From contig JAKFFE010000032.1 of the NCBI GenBank assembly GCA_036675345.1, forward strand, positions 210,205 through 274,204: a stretch of 64,000 nucleotides of DNA, read 5' to 3'. The translations under genes were made by a program, and so were the position numbers. Below, in pieces: positions 33,737 to 42,552 of this stretch (position 1 is the first letter of the stretch; each line of letters starts with the position of its first letter). The notes under the pieces are model-generated. The model saw only the letters and a list, made by a program, of their open reading frames with translations, was not told the DNA's origin and did no database searches. Origin of the DNA: JALYOC01 sp036675345. Lineage in GTDB: Bacteria; Myxococcota; Myxococcia; Myxococcales; Myxococcaceae.

Positions 33737-35266
33737 CTACACCGGGTAGACGCAGTGCTTCTTGCGGCGCTCCGGCTCGAAGTTCCCGCTGTAGGTCTCG
33801 AACCGGCGGACCAGCTGGCCGCGCAGCTCATCGCTGGGGACGATCTCGTCGATGATCAGCTCGGAGGCCAGCTTGTAGATGTCCACGTCCGCCCGGTACT
33901 CGTCTCGCAGGGTCTGGACGTAGGCGGCACGCTCTGCCTCCGGCTTCTCCTGGATCTTGTTGAAGTACACAGCGTTCACCGCCGCCTCCGGACCCATCAC
34001 CGCGATCATCGCCTGGGGCAGGGCCAGGGTGCAGTTGGGGGCAAAGCCCGGCCCACTCATCGCGTACAGCCCGGCCCCATAGGCCTTGCGCACCACCACC
34101 GAGATCTTGGGGACGGTGGCCTCGGAGACCGCGCTGATCATCTTGGCCCCGGCGCGGATGATCCCCGCCCGCTCCACCTTGGTGCCGATCATGAACCCGG
34201 GCACGTCCGCCAGGTACAAGAGCGGGATGTTGAAGGCGTCGCACAGCCAGATGAACCGCGCCGCCTTGTCCGCGGAGTCCACGAACAGCACCCCGCCCTT
34301 GTACTTGGGCTGGTTGGCGATGATCCCCACCGGGCGGCCGTCGATCCGGGCCAGGCCGGTCACCAGCTCCTGGGCGAACAGCTTCTTCACCTCACACCAG
34401 CTGCCCTCGTCGATCAGTTCGTAGATCAGCTCGTGGATGTTGAAGGGCTTGTTCTGGTCCGCGGGGATGATCTCCTCGATCTTCTTCCCCGAGGCCTTGG
34501 GGGCCTTGGCCTCCGCCCGCGGCGGCTGCTGGCGGAAGTTCGGCGGGAAGAAGCCGATGTAGCGGCGGGCGAACTCGATCGCCTCCTGCTCGGTCTTCAC
34601 CAGCACGTCTCCACAGCCGGAGACGGTGCAGTGCATCCGCGCCCCGCCCATCTCCTCCAGGGTGACCTTCTCGCCGATCACCATCTCCGCCATCCGCGGG
34701 CTGCCCAGGTACATCGAGGCGTTGCCCTCCACCATCACCACCACGTCGCAGAAGGCGGGGATGTACGCGCCCCCGGCGGCCGAGGGTCCGAACAGCAGGC
34801 AGATCTGGGGGATCTCCCCGGACATCGCCACCTCGTTGTGGAAGATCTTCCCCGCCCCGCGGCGGCCGGGGAACATGTCCACCTGATCGGTGATCCGCGC
34901 CCCGGCCGAGTCCACCAGGTAGAACAGCGGGCACTGCAGCTTGCGGGCGGTCTCCTGGATCCGGAGGATCTTCTCCACGGTGCGGGCGCCCCAGCTGCCG
35001 GCCTTCACCGTCGAGTCGTTGGCCATCACGCACATCGCGCGGCCGTCGATCTTGCCGAAGCCGATGATCACCCCGTCCGAGGGCAGCTCCGAGTCCAGGT
35101 TGTTGGCCAGCTTGGCGTCCTCGACGAAGGTCCCCTCATCCACCAGCAGGCGGATGCGTTCGCGGGCAAACAGCTTCCCCGCCTCCTGGTTCTTCGCGTG
35201 GTACTTCGCGGCGCCGCCGCGCTCCACTTCCGAGATCTTCTGGTGCAGTCGCTGGTCGAAGGACAT
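33737..35266 (-). CDS. Acyl-CoA carboxylase carboxyltransferase (beta) subunit
   Basis: 509 residues of the propionyl-/methylcrotonyl-CoA carboxylase beta family. It transfers the carboxyl group from biotin to an acyl-CoA. Two crotonase-like halves are visible: the N-half with YLVDSAGARITDQVDMFPG and GPSAAGGAYIPA, and the C-half with GIIANQPKYKGGVLF and PLLYLADVPGFMIGTKVERAG. The start at ATG 35266 (MSFDQRLHQK) matches relatives; the frame runs on to 35413 without coding character. No biotin carboxylase gene is in the window, so the partner is elsewhere. Substrate is open: DQVDMFPGR resembles the methylcrotonyl branch (leucine), while many relatives are annotated as propionyl-CoA carboxylase. 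Confidence 0.9.
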   Translation of the reverse strand: MSFDQRLHQKISEVERGGAAKYHAKNQEAGKLFARERIRLLVDEGTFVEDAKLANNLDSELPSDGVIIGFGKIDGRAMCVMANDSTVKAGSWGARTVEKILRIQETARKLQCPLFYLVDSAGARITDQVDMFPGRRGAGKIFHNEVAMSGEIPQICLLFGPSAAGGAYIPAFCDVVVMVEGNASMYLGSPRMAEMVIGEKVTLEEMGGARMHCTVSGCGDVLVKTEQEAIEFARRYIGFFPPNFRQQPPRAEAKAPKASGKKIEEIIPADQNKPFNIHELIYELIDEGSWCEVKKLFAQELVTGLARIDGRPVGIIANQPKYKGGVLFVDSADKAARFIWLCDAFNIPLLYLADVPGFMIGTKVERAGIIRAGAKMISAVSEATVPKISVVVRKAYGAGLYAMSGPGFAPNCTLALPQAMIAVMGPEAAVNAVYFNKIQEKPEAERAAYVQTLRDEYRADVDIYKLASELIIDEIVPSDELRGQLVRRFETYSGNFEPERRKKHCVYPV

Positions 35267-35415
35267 GGCCGCGGGGTCTACCAGAAACGTGTCTGACCGG
35301 AAGCACTCAGCGCGCGGCTTTGCCGGTGGGGGACTTCCGTTCAGCCCCTGGCGACCTACCTTCCTCTCTGACGACCGGGTGGGCGTCCTGGGGACTTGAG
35401 AGGGAGCAGACACAC

Positions 35416-35757
35416 ATGATGGACAAGCTGATGAAGGCCTACGTGGTGAAGGAAGTGATGCAGAAGGTGACCAAGGACGCCTCGAAGATCATGCGCAAGC
35501 AGCTGAAGAACTTCGACACCGACAAGGCGCTGCACCGGATCGGGCTGTCTACCTACCGGCCCGGACGCGCCTCGGCGGGCAGCGCCTCCCTGTTCCTGAT
35601 CGGCGCCGCGGTGGGCGGACTGGCCGCGCTGATCCTGGCGCCCAAGGCGGGCTCGGAGCTGCGCGCCGACCTCAAGAACCGCTTCGCTCCGCAGGAAGAC
35701 GCGTACAACAGCACCCCGGCGGTGCGGCTGGAGACCAACCCCTCCGCCCGGGTCTAG
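35416..35757 (+). CDS. YtxH domain-containing small membrane protein
   Basis: 113 residues. A helical N-terminus (MMDKLMKAYVVKEVMQKVTK) is followed by one membrane span (SLFLIGAAVGGLAALILAPK) with the GxxxGxxxAxLxAPxxGxxxR pattern of YtxH proteins, then a charged tail. YtxH-like proteins are often linked to general stress, but no biochemical role is fixed. AGGGAG lies 8 nt upstream of the ATG at 35416. It is divergent from the carboxylase gene (149-nt gap) and overlaps the end of the convergent peptidoglycan-binding protein gene by 4 nt. Confidence 0.85.
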   Translation: MMDKLMKAYVVKEVMQKVTKDASKIMRKQLKNFDTDKALHRIGLSTYRPGRASAGSASLFLIGAAVGGLAALILAPKAGSELRADLKNRFAPQEDAYNSTPAVRLETNPSARV

Positions 35758-37532
35758 GGCGTCGCCCAGCCCAGATAGGTGCGCACCCAGATCGGGCGCA
35801 CCTCGCTGGGGGGCCCGGAGGTAGAGGCGCCCACGTAGCGGCCATCTCCCAGGGAGATCCCCACGTGGCCGCCCTTTCCGAAGCTGAAGAAGGTCAGGGT
35901 CCCGCGAGGGGCGCTGGCCCCGGCGCGGATCCGCTTGTGCTTGTCGAAGAAGCGGAACGCGTCCTGGGGCCGATCCTCGGACAGCGGGCCCTTGATCCGC
36001 ATCGAGCTGCGGTAGGCCTCGCGCACCAGCGCCATCGCGCAGCCGTGCCAGGAGCCCTGCGCCGGGCCCTCATTGGGCGGTGGGTTCATCGCAAAGGCGA
36101 TCGCCCGCTCGGCGCCCAGGATGGGAGGGGCCTCCGCCAGCCCAGGCAGTCCCTGGCCCAGCGCCTTCTCCAGCAGTTCGTGGGTGCGGGGGCCGAAGAT
36201 CCCGGTGGGGTTGGCGGCGTACCGCAGCTGCAGGGTGCGGATCGCCGCCTCGGTGCGCGGGCCGTACACCCCCGGGGAGGTGACAAACCCATCCCAGTCC
36301 AGCAGCGCGACCCGGAGCAGCGCGTTCTGCAGTGACCACACCTCCCGACCGCAGCTGCCTCGTTCCAACACCACGCCCGGGGTTCGCGCCGCGGGCTCGG
36401 AGGCCCGCCGCAGCCAGACGTTCATCGCGCTCCGGGTCAGCGGGCCCACGCCCCCGGTGGTGGGGACGCCCGCCTTCTGCTGGAAGGCCTTGAGCGCCAG
36501 CTCGGTGCGGGGGCCAAAGGCGCCCGGGCCGGTGGACATCTCGGTGCGGGACAGATCGCCCAGCGCCACCAGGGTCTCCTGGGCCCAGAGCACGTCCTGG
36601 CCGCTGTCTCCCCGCCGCAGCTCGCGGACGCGGACCGGCTCGGGGTGGCTGGGGGCCTGCACCGGCGGCAGCCCGCCTTGATTGGCCCAGAACTCGGCGG
36701 CCTGTCCCATCGCTTCGGTGGCCAGCACCCGGGCCTGGGGCCTGCTCCCCGCCAGCGCCACCCAGGGTCCCAGCGGATTCGCGGGGCCCGGACGCACCAT
36801 CCCCAGCCGGGTGGCGTTGGTGACCGGCGCGCAGGCGATCACCGGATGCCCGGCGGAGGCCAGCGTCTGGGCCTCCTCGGCGGACACCGATCGCCAGCCG
36901 CGACGGGCCCCGTGCGCCTCCAGCCAGAGGGGAACATCCGCCGGCAGCAGCTCCCGGCCAATCCCGGCAGAGGTGGGCTCCCCGGACGCATCCACCCAGT
37001 GGGGGATCTCCACCCCCATCGCGCAGGTCACGTCCCAGACGAAGATGTGCCCGTAGGTGTTGCTGGTCCTCGGCGCGTAGCGGGGGTTGGTCTCCACCGC
37101 GAACTGGTCCAGCACCGCCTGGTAGCGTTCGGCGGTCCGGGAAGAGACCGGACTTCGGGTGGGCGCGGCGGCGGCGATCCAGTGACGGACATCCGCGGTG
37201 CCCGGCGCCGCCCGCCTGCCGCTCCAGCCGCCGGGAGGTGCCATCCCGCCCAGCGCCTGGCGCAGCCCGGCCAGGGTCTGGGAGCAGAGGATCCCGGAGG
37301 CCGGGGTCTGCCACTCCTCCTGCAGCGTCTTGAGCGCCTGGGTGGTCTTGGGGCCAAAGCGCCCCGGCCCGGTCTGGACCTGCTCTTCGGTCAGGTAGCC
37401 CAGGGCGATCAGCGCCCGCTGCAGCGCGGCCACCGCCTCGCCCTCGTCACCCGGCTTGAGTTCCACTTCCTGGAGCCCGGCGGCAAGCTCCGCCGGTGAG
37501 GGTGCGATGTGGGGATCCTGGAAGAGGCGCAT
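35754..37532 (-). CDS. Peptidoglycan-binding protein with NlpC/P60-like C-terminus
   Basis: 592 residues and no obvious signal peptide. Three PG_binding_1 modules are visible: one near 27-95 (EGEAVAALQRALIALGYL through FGPKTTQALKTLQ), one near 300-385 (GAFGPRTELALKAFQQ) and one near 395-460 (GVYGPRTEAAIRTLQ, IFGPRTHELLE). Between modules 1 and 2 lies a ~180-residue domain with VWDVTCAMGVEIPHW. The C-terminus resembles an NlpC/P60 or CHAP-type peptidase, with Cys in GSWHGCAMALVREAY and His in GKGGHVGISLGDG. It probably cleaves or binds cell-wall peptides. How it would be exported is unclear; it may be released in another way or have a missed start. Confidence 0.78.
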   Translation of the reverse strand: MRLFQDPHIAPSPAELAAGLQEVELKPGDEGEAVAALQRALIALGYLTEEQVQTGPGRFGPKTTQALKTLQEEWQTPASGILCSQTLAGLRQALGGMAPPGGWSGRRAAPGTADVRHWIAAAAPTRSPVSSRTAERYQAVLDQFAVETNPRYAPRTSNTYGHIFVWDVTCAMGVEIPHWVDASGEPTSAGIGRELLPADVPLWLEAHGARRGWRSVSAEEAQTLASAGHPVIACAPVTNATRLGMVRPGPANPLGPWVALAGSRPQARVLATEAMGQAAEFWANQGGLPPVQAPSHPEPVRVRELRRGDSGQDVLWAQETLVALGDLSRTEMSTGPGAFGPRTELALKAFQQKAGVPTTGGVGPLTRSAMNVWLRRASEPAARTPGVVLERGSCGREVWSLQNALLRVALLDWDGFVTSPGVYGPRTEAAIRTLQLRYAANPTGIFGPRTHELLEKALGQGLPGLAEAPPILGAERAIAFAMNPPPNEGPAQGSWHGCAMALVREAYRSSMRIKGPLSEDRPQDAFRFFDKHKRIRAGASAPRGTLTFFSFGKGGHVGISLGDGRYVGASTSGPPSEVRPIWVRTYLGWATP

Positions 37533-37595
37533 CCGGTTCCCATCCTACCTGGCTGGTTGGAAAATCCGACCTTGCCGGATCGGAACTACACCCTC

Positions 37596-38372
37596 CTACC
37601 GCCCCTGGAAGCGGGGGGCGCGCTTCTCGGCGAAGGCCCGCAGGCCCTCCAGCCGATCCTCGGTCTTGAGGACCAGCTCGTACTTGGTCAGCTCCAACCG
37701 CAGGGCGTCCTCCATGCCCAGGGACAACCCCTCATCGACCGCGTGCTTGGCTGCTCCCAGCGCGAGCGGCGCGTTCTGGACGATGGACTGGGCCAGGTCC
37801 ACCGCAGCGGCCAGCAGCTGCCCCTCGGGGGCTACGCGGTTGATCAGGCCCAGGGTCAGCGCCTCGGCGGCGGGGACACGGCGGCCGGTGAGGATCAGCT
37901 CCTTGGCCCTGCCGGGGCCGATCAGGCGCGGCAACCGCTGGGTCCCCCCTCCGCCGGGGATGATCCCCAGCTTCACCTCGGTCAGTCCCAGCTCGGCGTG
38001 GGAGGCGGCGACCCGGAGATCACAGGCCAGCGCCAGCTCGGTCCCTCCGCCCAGGGCCACCCCGTTGATGGCGGCGATGAAGATGCAGTCGGAGGTCTCC
38101 AGGGCGCGCAGGGTGCGGCGCAGTCCGTCCAGGAAGGCGCGGACCTCCTCCTCCTTCATGGTGGCGCGCTCCTTGAGATCCGCGCCGGCGCAGAACGCCT
38201 TCTCCCCAGCCCCGGTGATCACCACCGCCCGCACCGAGCGGTCGGCGGAGACCCTGGCGACCATCGACTCGAACTCGGCCAGCATCGCCCGGCGGATCGC
38301 GTTGCGGCGGTCCTCCCCGTCGATCGTCCAGACCTCCAGCCCTTCCTTCGCCTCGATGCGGAACTCGGCCAT
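37596..38372 (-). CDS. Enoyl-CoA hydratase/isomerase family protein
   Basis: 258 residues of the crotonase superfamily. GAGEKAFCAGADLKERA forms the first oxyanion-hole strand, and NGVALGGGTELALACDLRVA the second with the first catalytic Glu. LTEVKLGIIPGGGGTQRLPR carries the second Glu. It hydrates 2-enoyl-CoA. The family includes methylglutaconyl-CoA hydratase of leucine breakdown, a plausible role because a carboxylase beta subunit and HMG-CoA lyase lie within 4 kb, but that is inference. The ATG at 38372 (MAEFRIEAKEG) is preferred over one four codons upstream. It is divergent from the Tim44/TerB gene with 57 nt between. Confidence 0.9.
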   Translation of the reverse strand: MAEFRIEAKEGLEVWTIDGEDRRNAIRRAMLAEFESMVARVSADRSVRAVVITGAGEKAFCAGADLKERATMKEEEVRAFLDGLRRTLRALETSDCIFIAAINGVALGGGTELALACDLRVAASHAELGLTEVKLGIIPGGGGTQRLPRLIGPGRAKELILTGRRVPAAEALTLGLINRVAPEGQLLAAAVDLAQSIVQNAPLALGAAKHAVDEGLSLGMEDALRLELTKYELVLKTEDRLEGLRAFAEKRAPRFQGR

Positions 38373-38429
38373 GCGTCCTCCCAAACGTGGGCCGCCTTCT
38401 TAGCCGCAAAGGCGTTACATTTCCGGCTC

Positions 38430-40304
38430 ATGCAGACGCAGCGAGGATGGCGATACGCGCTTGGGTTCGGCGCGCTGGGGTTGGCGACGCAGGCGCTGGC
38501 GCGCGTGGGCGGCGGCGAGAGCTATGACAGCGGCGGTGGCCGCGACGGCGGCGGCGGGGACGGCGGCGGCGACCTCGGCTGGCTGATCTACCTGGTGGTC
38601 CGGCTGACCCTCCAGTACCCGCATGTGATGTTCCCGCTGCTGGCGGTGGCGGGGATCGGCTGGTACCTCCACCAGAAGAAGAACGGCCCCACCCCCCGCA
38701 CCCAGCGGGCCTTCCAGGAGCGGGAGGCGCAAGCACGCACCGCCGTCTCCTCCCGGGAGGTGGAGTCCTGGATCTCCGCGCTGAAGGTGAAGGATCCCGG
38801 CTTCGAGCTGATCCCGCTGCTGGACAAGTCCAAGCAGCTGTTCCTGGACCTGCAGTCCGCCTGGTTCCGCCGGGACCTGACCCGGGTCCGCCCCTTCCTC
38901 TCCGACGCCACCTACCAGCGGCTGAATGTGCAACTGCGGCTGCTGGACGCCCAGCAAATCCGCGACGCGATCGCCGAGGTCCAGGTGCTGGATCTGCAAC
39001 TGGTGGGGCTGGACCAGAACCCGTTCTACGACACCGTCCACGTGCGGATCCGCGCCTCGATGCGGGACACCGACGTGCCCTCCACCTTCTCCGATGACGA
39101 CGCCGAGGCCGCCGCCCGCCGCTCGATGGTGGAGGCCTTCACCGAGGTGTGGTCCTTCGTCCGCAAGCCAGGGGCGGTTACCAAGCTGGGCGAAGACGCC
39201 TACCAGGGCAAGTGCCCCAACTGCGGGGGGCCGTTCAACGGCGGGGCGGCCAACTCCTGTGAGTTCTGCGGAGCAGTGGTCAACAGCGGCAACTACGACT
39301 GGACCCTGGCGGAGATCACCCAGGGGGTGGAGTTCCAGCGGCAGCCCGCGCAGCTCCCGTCCCTGGAGGAGGCGCAGCGCACCGACCCTGCCTTGAACCT
39401 CAACGTGCTGGAGGATCGCGCCTCGTTGATCTTCTGGCGCTGGATTGACGCCCAGAGCCGCGGCGACGTCAGCCGGCTGGCCAAGGTCGCCGCTCCCGAG
39501 GCCAGCGAGACTCTGGGCGCCGAGCTGCGCGCGCTGCAGGAGGCCGGCCGGCGCAAGGTGTTCCTGGAGTGCGCGGTGGGCGGGGTGAACACCAAGGCCT
39601 TCAACGTGGATCCTGCGGGCGACGACCGGGCGCACGTGGAGTTCCGCTGGAGCTCCCGGATGGGGGTGGTGTCCGGCGCCTCCAAGCCGGAGCTTCCCAC
39701 CCTGCCCCAGCGCTGGGTGTTCACCCTGCGGCGCAAACACGGGGCGCAGACCCCGGCGGACAACGGGATGGCCACCTTCCGGTGCCCCAACTGCAACGCG
39801 GCCCTCAGCGACTCGGCCTCCGCGGCGTGCGAGTTCTGCGGCACCCTGCTCTCCGACGGTCAGCGGGACTGGGTGCTGGAAAGCGCCGCCCCCTTCGAGA
39901 GCTGGCAGACCGGCAACCTCCAGCGCGCCTCCGCCCAGGGGCTGCCGCCTCCTCCCAGGGACACGGTGGTGGATCGCGAGGAGCGCGAGCGGCTGCTGTA
40001 CATGATGGCCGCGCTGGCCGCGGCCGACGGCACGGTGGACGAGAAGGAGCGTCGGCTGCTCAAGAACTGCGCCGAGCGCTGGTCGGTCCCCTGGAACAAC
40101 GTGGAGCTGGCGCTGAAGGCCGGGCCGGCGCTGTTCGAGCGGCTGGTGCCCAAGGGCAGCCCGGAGGCGGAGACCTTCCTCCAGCACATCGTGGACATGG
40201 CCCTGGTGGACGGAAAGGTGGACCGCAAGGAACGCCAGATGCTGGTGGCCGCCGCCCTCCACTTGGGGATGAGCGAGCGGCTCAAGGGGATGCTGCGCAG
40301 CTAG
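38430..40304 (+). CDS. Tim44-like / zinc-ribbon / TerB multidomain membrane protein
   Basis: 624 residues. A signal-like N-terminus (RYALGFGALGLATQALARVG) is followed by a Gly/Asp-rich stretch and a membrane region at about 49-81. Two copies of a Tim44-like domain follow, each with a zinc ribbon after it: CPNCGG...CEFCG near residue 260 and CPNCNA...CEFCG near 455. The C-terminal ~120 residues form a TerB-type helical domain with two acidic helices (AALAAADGTVDEKERRLL and DMALVDGKVDRKERQML). TerB-like domains bind metal and occur in stress systems. The internal duplication is clear. The partner is unknown; the gene is flanked by the divergent enoyl-CoA hydratase and the convergent HMG-CoA lyase. 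Confidence 0.85.
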   Translation: MQTQRGWRYALGFGALGLATQALARVGGGESYDSGGGRDGGGGDGGGDLGWLIYLVVRLTLQYPHVMFPLLAVAGIGWYLHQKKNGPTPRTQRAFQEREAQARTAVSSREVESWISALKVKDPGFELIPLLDKSKQLFLDLQSAWFRRDLTRVRPFLSDATYQRLNVQLRLLDAQQIRDAIAEVQVLDLQLVGLDQNPFYDTVHVRIRASMRDTDVPSTFSDDDAEAAARRSMVEAFTEVWSFVRKPGAVTKLGEDAYQGKCPNCGGPFNGGAANSCEFCGAVVNSGNYDWTLAEITQGVEFQRQPAQLPSLEEAQRTDPALNLNVLEDRASLIFWRWIDAQSRGDVSRLAKVAAPEASETLGAELRALQEAGRRKVFLECAVGGVNTKAFNVDPAGDDRAHVEFRWSSRMGVVSGASKPELPTLPQRWVFTLRRKHGAQTPADNGMATFRCPNCNAALSDSASAACEFCGTLLSDGQRDWVLESAAPFESWQTGNLQRASAQGLPPPPRDTVVDREERERLLYMMAALAAADGTVDEKERRLLKNCAERWSVPWNNVELALKAGPALFERLVPKGSPEAETFLQHIVDMALVDGKVDRKERQMLVAAALHLGMSERLKGMLRS

Positions 40305-40308
40305 CGGT

Positions 40309-41253
40309 TCAGGTCTGGGCGCGCCGGGCGGCCAGCTTCTCGCGCTCGCCCAGCGCCGCCTGCAGGTATTTGCCGGCCAGCTTGCGGCCGATCAGCTCCT
40401 GGGCCACTTCCCCGGCGCCCACCAGCTTGTCCAGATCGATCCCGGTCTCCACGCCCATCCCGTGGAGCATGAACACCAGATCCTCGGTGGCCAGGTTCCC
40501 TGCCGCGCCCGGCGCGTAGGGACAGCCGCCCAACCCCCCGATGGAGGCGTCGTAGGTGGTGATCCCCATCTGCAGCCCGATCAGCGCGTTGGCCAGCGCC
40601 GTGCCCCGGGTGTCGTGCAGGTGCAGCGCCAGCTTCTCGGGGGGGATGAACTCCAGCAGGGCAGAGAGGATCTCCTCGGTCTGCCCCGGGGTCCCCACCC
40701 CGATCGTGTCTCCCAGCGACAGCTGGTAGATGCCCAGGTCCACCAGCTGGCGGCACAGGGCCACCACCTTCTTCACCTCGGTCTTGCCCTCGTAGGGGCA
40801 GCCCCACACGGTGGAGAGGTAGCAGCGGACCCGCATCCCGTCGCGCAGGGCCTGTTCGGTCACCTCGCGGGAGGTGGCCACCGCCTCGGCGATCGACTTG
40901 TTGATGTTCTTCCTGGAGTGGGACTCGGTGGCGGAGAGGAACACCGCCGCCTCCTCCAGCCCGGCGGCCTTGGCGCGTTCCAGTCCCTTGAGGTTGGGGA
41001 CCAGCGCGGAGAACGTCACTCCCGGACGCTTGCCCACCAGCCGCAGCAGCTCCTCCGCGTCCGCCAGCTGGGGGATCCACCGCGGAGAGACGAAGGAGGA
41101 GATCTCGATCCGGCGCAGGCCCGAGGCGATCAGCGCCTCTACCAGCCTCGCCTTGTCGCGGGTGGAGAGGGTCCGCAGCTCGTTCTGGAGGCCATCCCGG
41201 GGGCCGACCTCGTAGACGTCGACCCGGGCTGGGAGCTTCCCGAGCACGCTCAT
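40309..41253 (-). CDS. Hydroxymethylglutaryl-CoA lyase
   Basis: 314 residues with a DRE-TIM aldolase barrel. It splits HMG-CoA into acetyl-CoA and acetoacetate, the last step of leucine breakdown. Catalytic signatures: R19 in GPRDGLQNE, the metal ligands H211 and H213 in LHLHDTRGTALAN, and the active-site loop GGLGGCPYAPGAAGN with C244. SATESHSRKNIN is also typical. The ATG at 41253 overlaps the B12-binding protein by 4 nt (ATGA), so the two genes are coupled, linking leucine-type catabolism to the mutase system. The frame extends 12 codons upstream without conserved features. Confidence 0.95.
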   Translation of the reverse strand: MSVLGKLPARVDVYEVGPRDGLQNELRTLSTRDKARLVEALIASGLRRIEISSFVSPRWIPQLADAEELLRLVGKRPGVTFSALVPNLKGLERAKAAGLEEAAVFLSATESHSRKNINKSIAEAVATSREVTEQALRDGMRVRCYLSTVWGCPYEGKTEVKKVVALCRQLVDLGIYQLSLGDTIGVGTPGQTEEILSALLEFIPPEKLALHLHDTRGTALANALIGLQMGITTYDASIGGLGGCPYAPGAAGNLATEDLVFMLHGMGVETGIDLDKLVGAGEVAQELIGRKLAGKYLQAALGEREKLAARRAQT

Positions 41254-41663
41254 GCCGAGGCTTGAGGTCCGATGTTCTGACGAATCCACTTCACGATGTC
41301 CTGGGTGGAGGCGCCGGGGGTGAAGATCGACGCCACCCCCAGGGCCAGCAGCTTGGGGATGTCGCCGTCGGGGATGATCCCCCCGCCGAAGACCTTGATG
41401 TCCCCCGCCTTCTGACCCTTGAGCAGGTCGATCACCGCCGGGAACAGGTGCATGTGCGCGCCCGACATGATCGACATCCCGATCGCGTCCACATCCTCCT
41501 GTACCGCCGCGCTCACGATCATCTCCGGGGTCTGATGCAACCCCGTGTAGATAACCTCCATCCCGGCGTCGCGCAGGGCACGGGCGATGATCTTCGCCCC
41601 GCGGTCGTGACCATCCAGACCAGGCTTGGCGACCAGGATTCTCAGCTTCCTCTCAGACACCAT
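41250..41663 (-). CDS. Stand-alone cobalamin-binding subunit of an acyl-CoA mutase
   Basis: 137 residues, a single B12-binding Rossmann fold. K13, D17, H19 and G22 (KPGLDGHDRG) form the base-off/His-on motif DxHxxG with the Lys-Asp-His relay. SGAHMHLF and GGGIIPDGD are the other cofactor-loop motifs. Small subunits of this size occur with isobutyryl-CoA, 2-hydroxyisobutyryl-CoA and archaeal methylmalonyl-CoA mutases. The matching large subunit is encoded 2.2 kb away on the same strand (43829-45703). The start overlaps the methyltransferase stop by 11 nt and its own stop overlaps HMG-CoA lyase by 4 nt. Confidence 0.93.
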   Translation of the reverse strand: MVSERKLRILVAKPGLDGHDRGAKIIARALRDAGMEVIYTGLHQTPEMIVSAAVQEDVDAIGMSIMSGAHMHLFPAVIDLLKGQKAGDIKVFGGGIIPDGDIPKLLALGVASIFTPGASTQDIVKWIRQNIGPQASA

Positions 41664-42375
41664 GGGTTTTCTCGGCTCCGACGATCAAGTCCGTGGATTT
41701 CGCGGATGGGGGAGCGCCCGTCAGGTCGCCGTGGGCCCACCGCAAGGTGAAGCCCGCCCCCCATAACAGGGTGAGTAACTCGGGAAGAGGATAGTAGCGG
41801 ATGGTGTAGGAGCCCGAAAGCTCGCGTCCGTCGGGAAGCGTGAGCTGTCGTTCACCCTGATCCAAGCCGGTCTTGGCGTCGAACCGGCTCTTCTCCCTCA
41901 CCTTCGAGCCATCCGGGAGCTCGCCGTCGAACTGGGCGTTGGGCTGCTCGGCGAGCCGTTCGAAGGGGACCGACTGCAGCACCACCCGCCCTCCGGGGCG
42001 CAGGCTTCGACCCAGCGCGTTGAGGACCGCCTGGTTGGTCCGGTCATCGTGGACGAACAGGGTCGAATACCAGGCATAGGCGCCGCCCAGGCCGCCGGCC
42101 CGGAAAGGCAGGGTCAGAAAGTCCCCCCGGATGACGGGAAACGCTCCCTGCCGCTGGCGCAGCGACTGGGGGTCCTTCTCCAGCCCCACCACCCTCCCCT
42201 TGAGGACGCCTGCCTCCAGGGCCGAGACGTGCCGGCCGTGCCCACAGCCGATGTCGGCGATCACCCCGGAGACCGGCGCGAAGGAGGAGGCCAGATACGC
42301 CACCTCGCGCGCGGTCACCTCCGGCGAGAGGAGCGGCATGGTGCTGCGCAGGTACAGTTCACCCCAGTAGCTCAC
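41653..42375 (-). CDS. Class I SAM-dependent methyltransferase
   Basis: 240 residues with a Rossmann methyltransferase core. Motif I is IADIGCGHGRH at 39-49, the acidic end of strand 2 is VVGLEKD, and the post-motif GDFLTLPF carries the third conserved Asp. The C-terminal part (YPLPELLTLLWGAGFTLRW) matches the small-molecule methyltransferase group. The substrate is unknown. The start is GTG at 42375 with GGGAGG 5 nt upstream. It is first in an operon with the B12-binding subunit and HMG-CoA lyase, so a small acid or CoA-linked substrate is possible, but nothing in the sequence shows it. Confidence 0.85.
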   Translation of the reverse strand: MSYWGELYLRSTMPLLSPEVTAREVAYLASSFAPVSGVIADIGCGHGRHVSALEAGVLKGRVVGLEKDPQSLRQRQGAFPVIRGDFLTLPFRAGGLGGAYAWYSTLFVHDDRTNQAVLNALGRSLRPGGRVVLQSVPFERLAEQPNAQFDGELPDGSKVREKSRFDAKTGLDQGERQLTLPDGRELSGSYTIRYYPLPELLTLLWGAGFTLRWAHGDLTGAPPSAKSTDLIVGAEKTHGV

Positions 42376-42552
42376 CCGGTCCTCCCTTCCGGGCTTCCCT
42401 CTACCGGAGCGGCCGGCGGTCCTGAAACGCTAAATGGAGCATGGGGGGAAGAGGGTCCGTCCTCCAGGATTCGGGTCCGGCGCCGGGGATGGAGCGGGGG
42501 CGCGGGCTGACTGCGACGAGTGCTGGCCTGCAAGCTGCAGCCGGCGCGGCCC

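Noticed and set aside
35267..35415. A sigma-54 promoter in the gap before the YtxH gene (TGGCGACCTACCTTCC)
   Set aside because: The essential GC of the -12 element is absent at ten bases from the GG.
38415..40262. A 615-codon open frame opposite the Tim44/TerB gene
   Set aside because: It lacks any domain, while the plus-strand frame has clear zinc ribbons, Tim44-like units and TerB.
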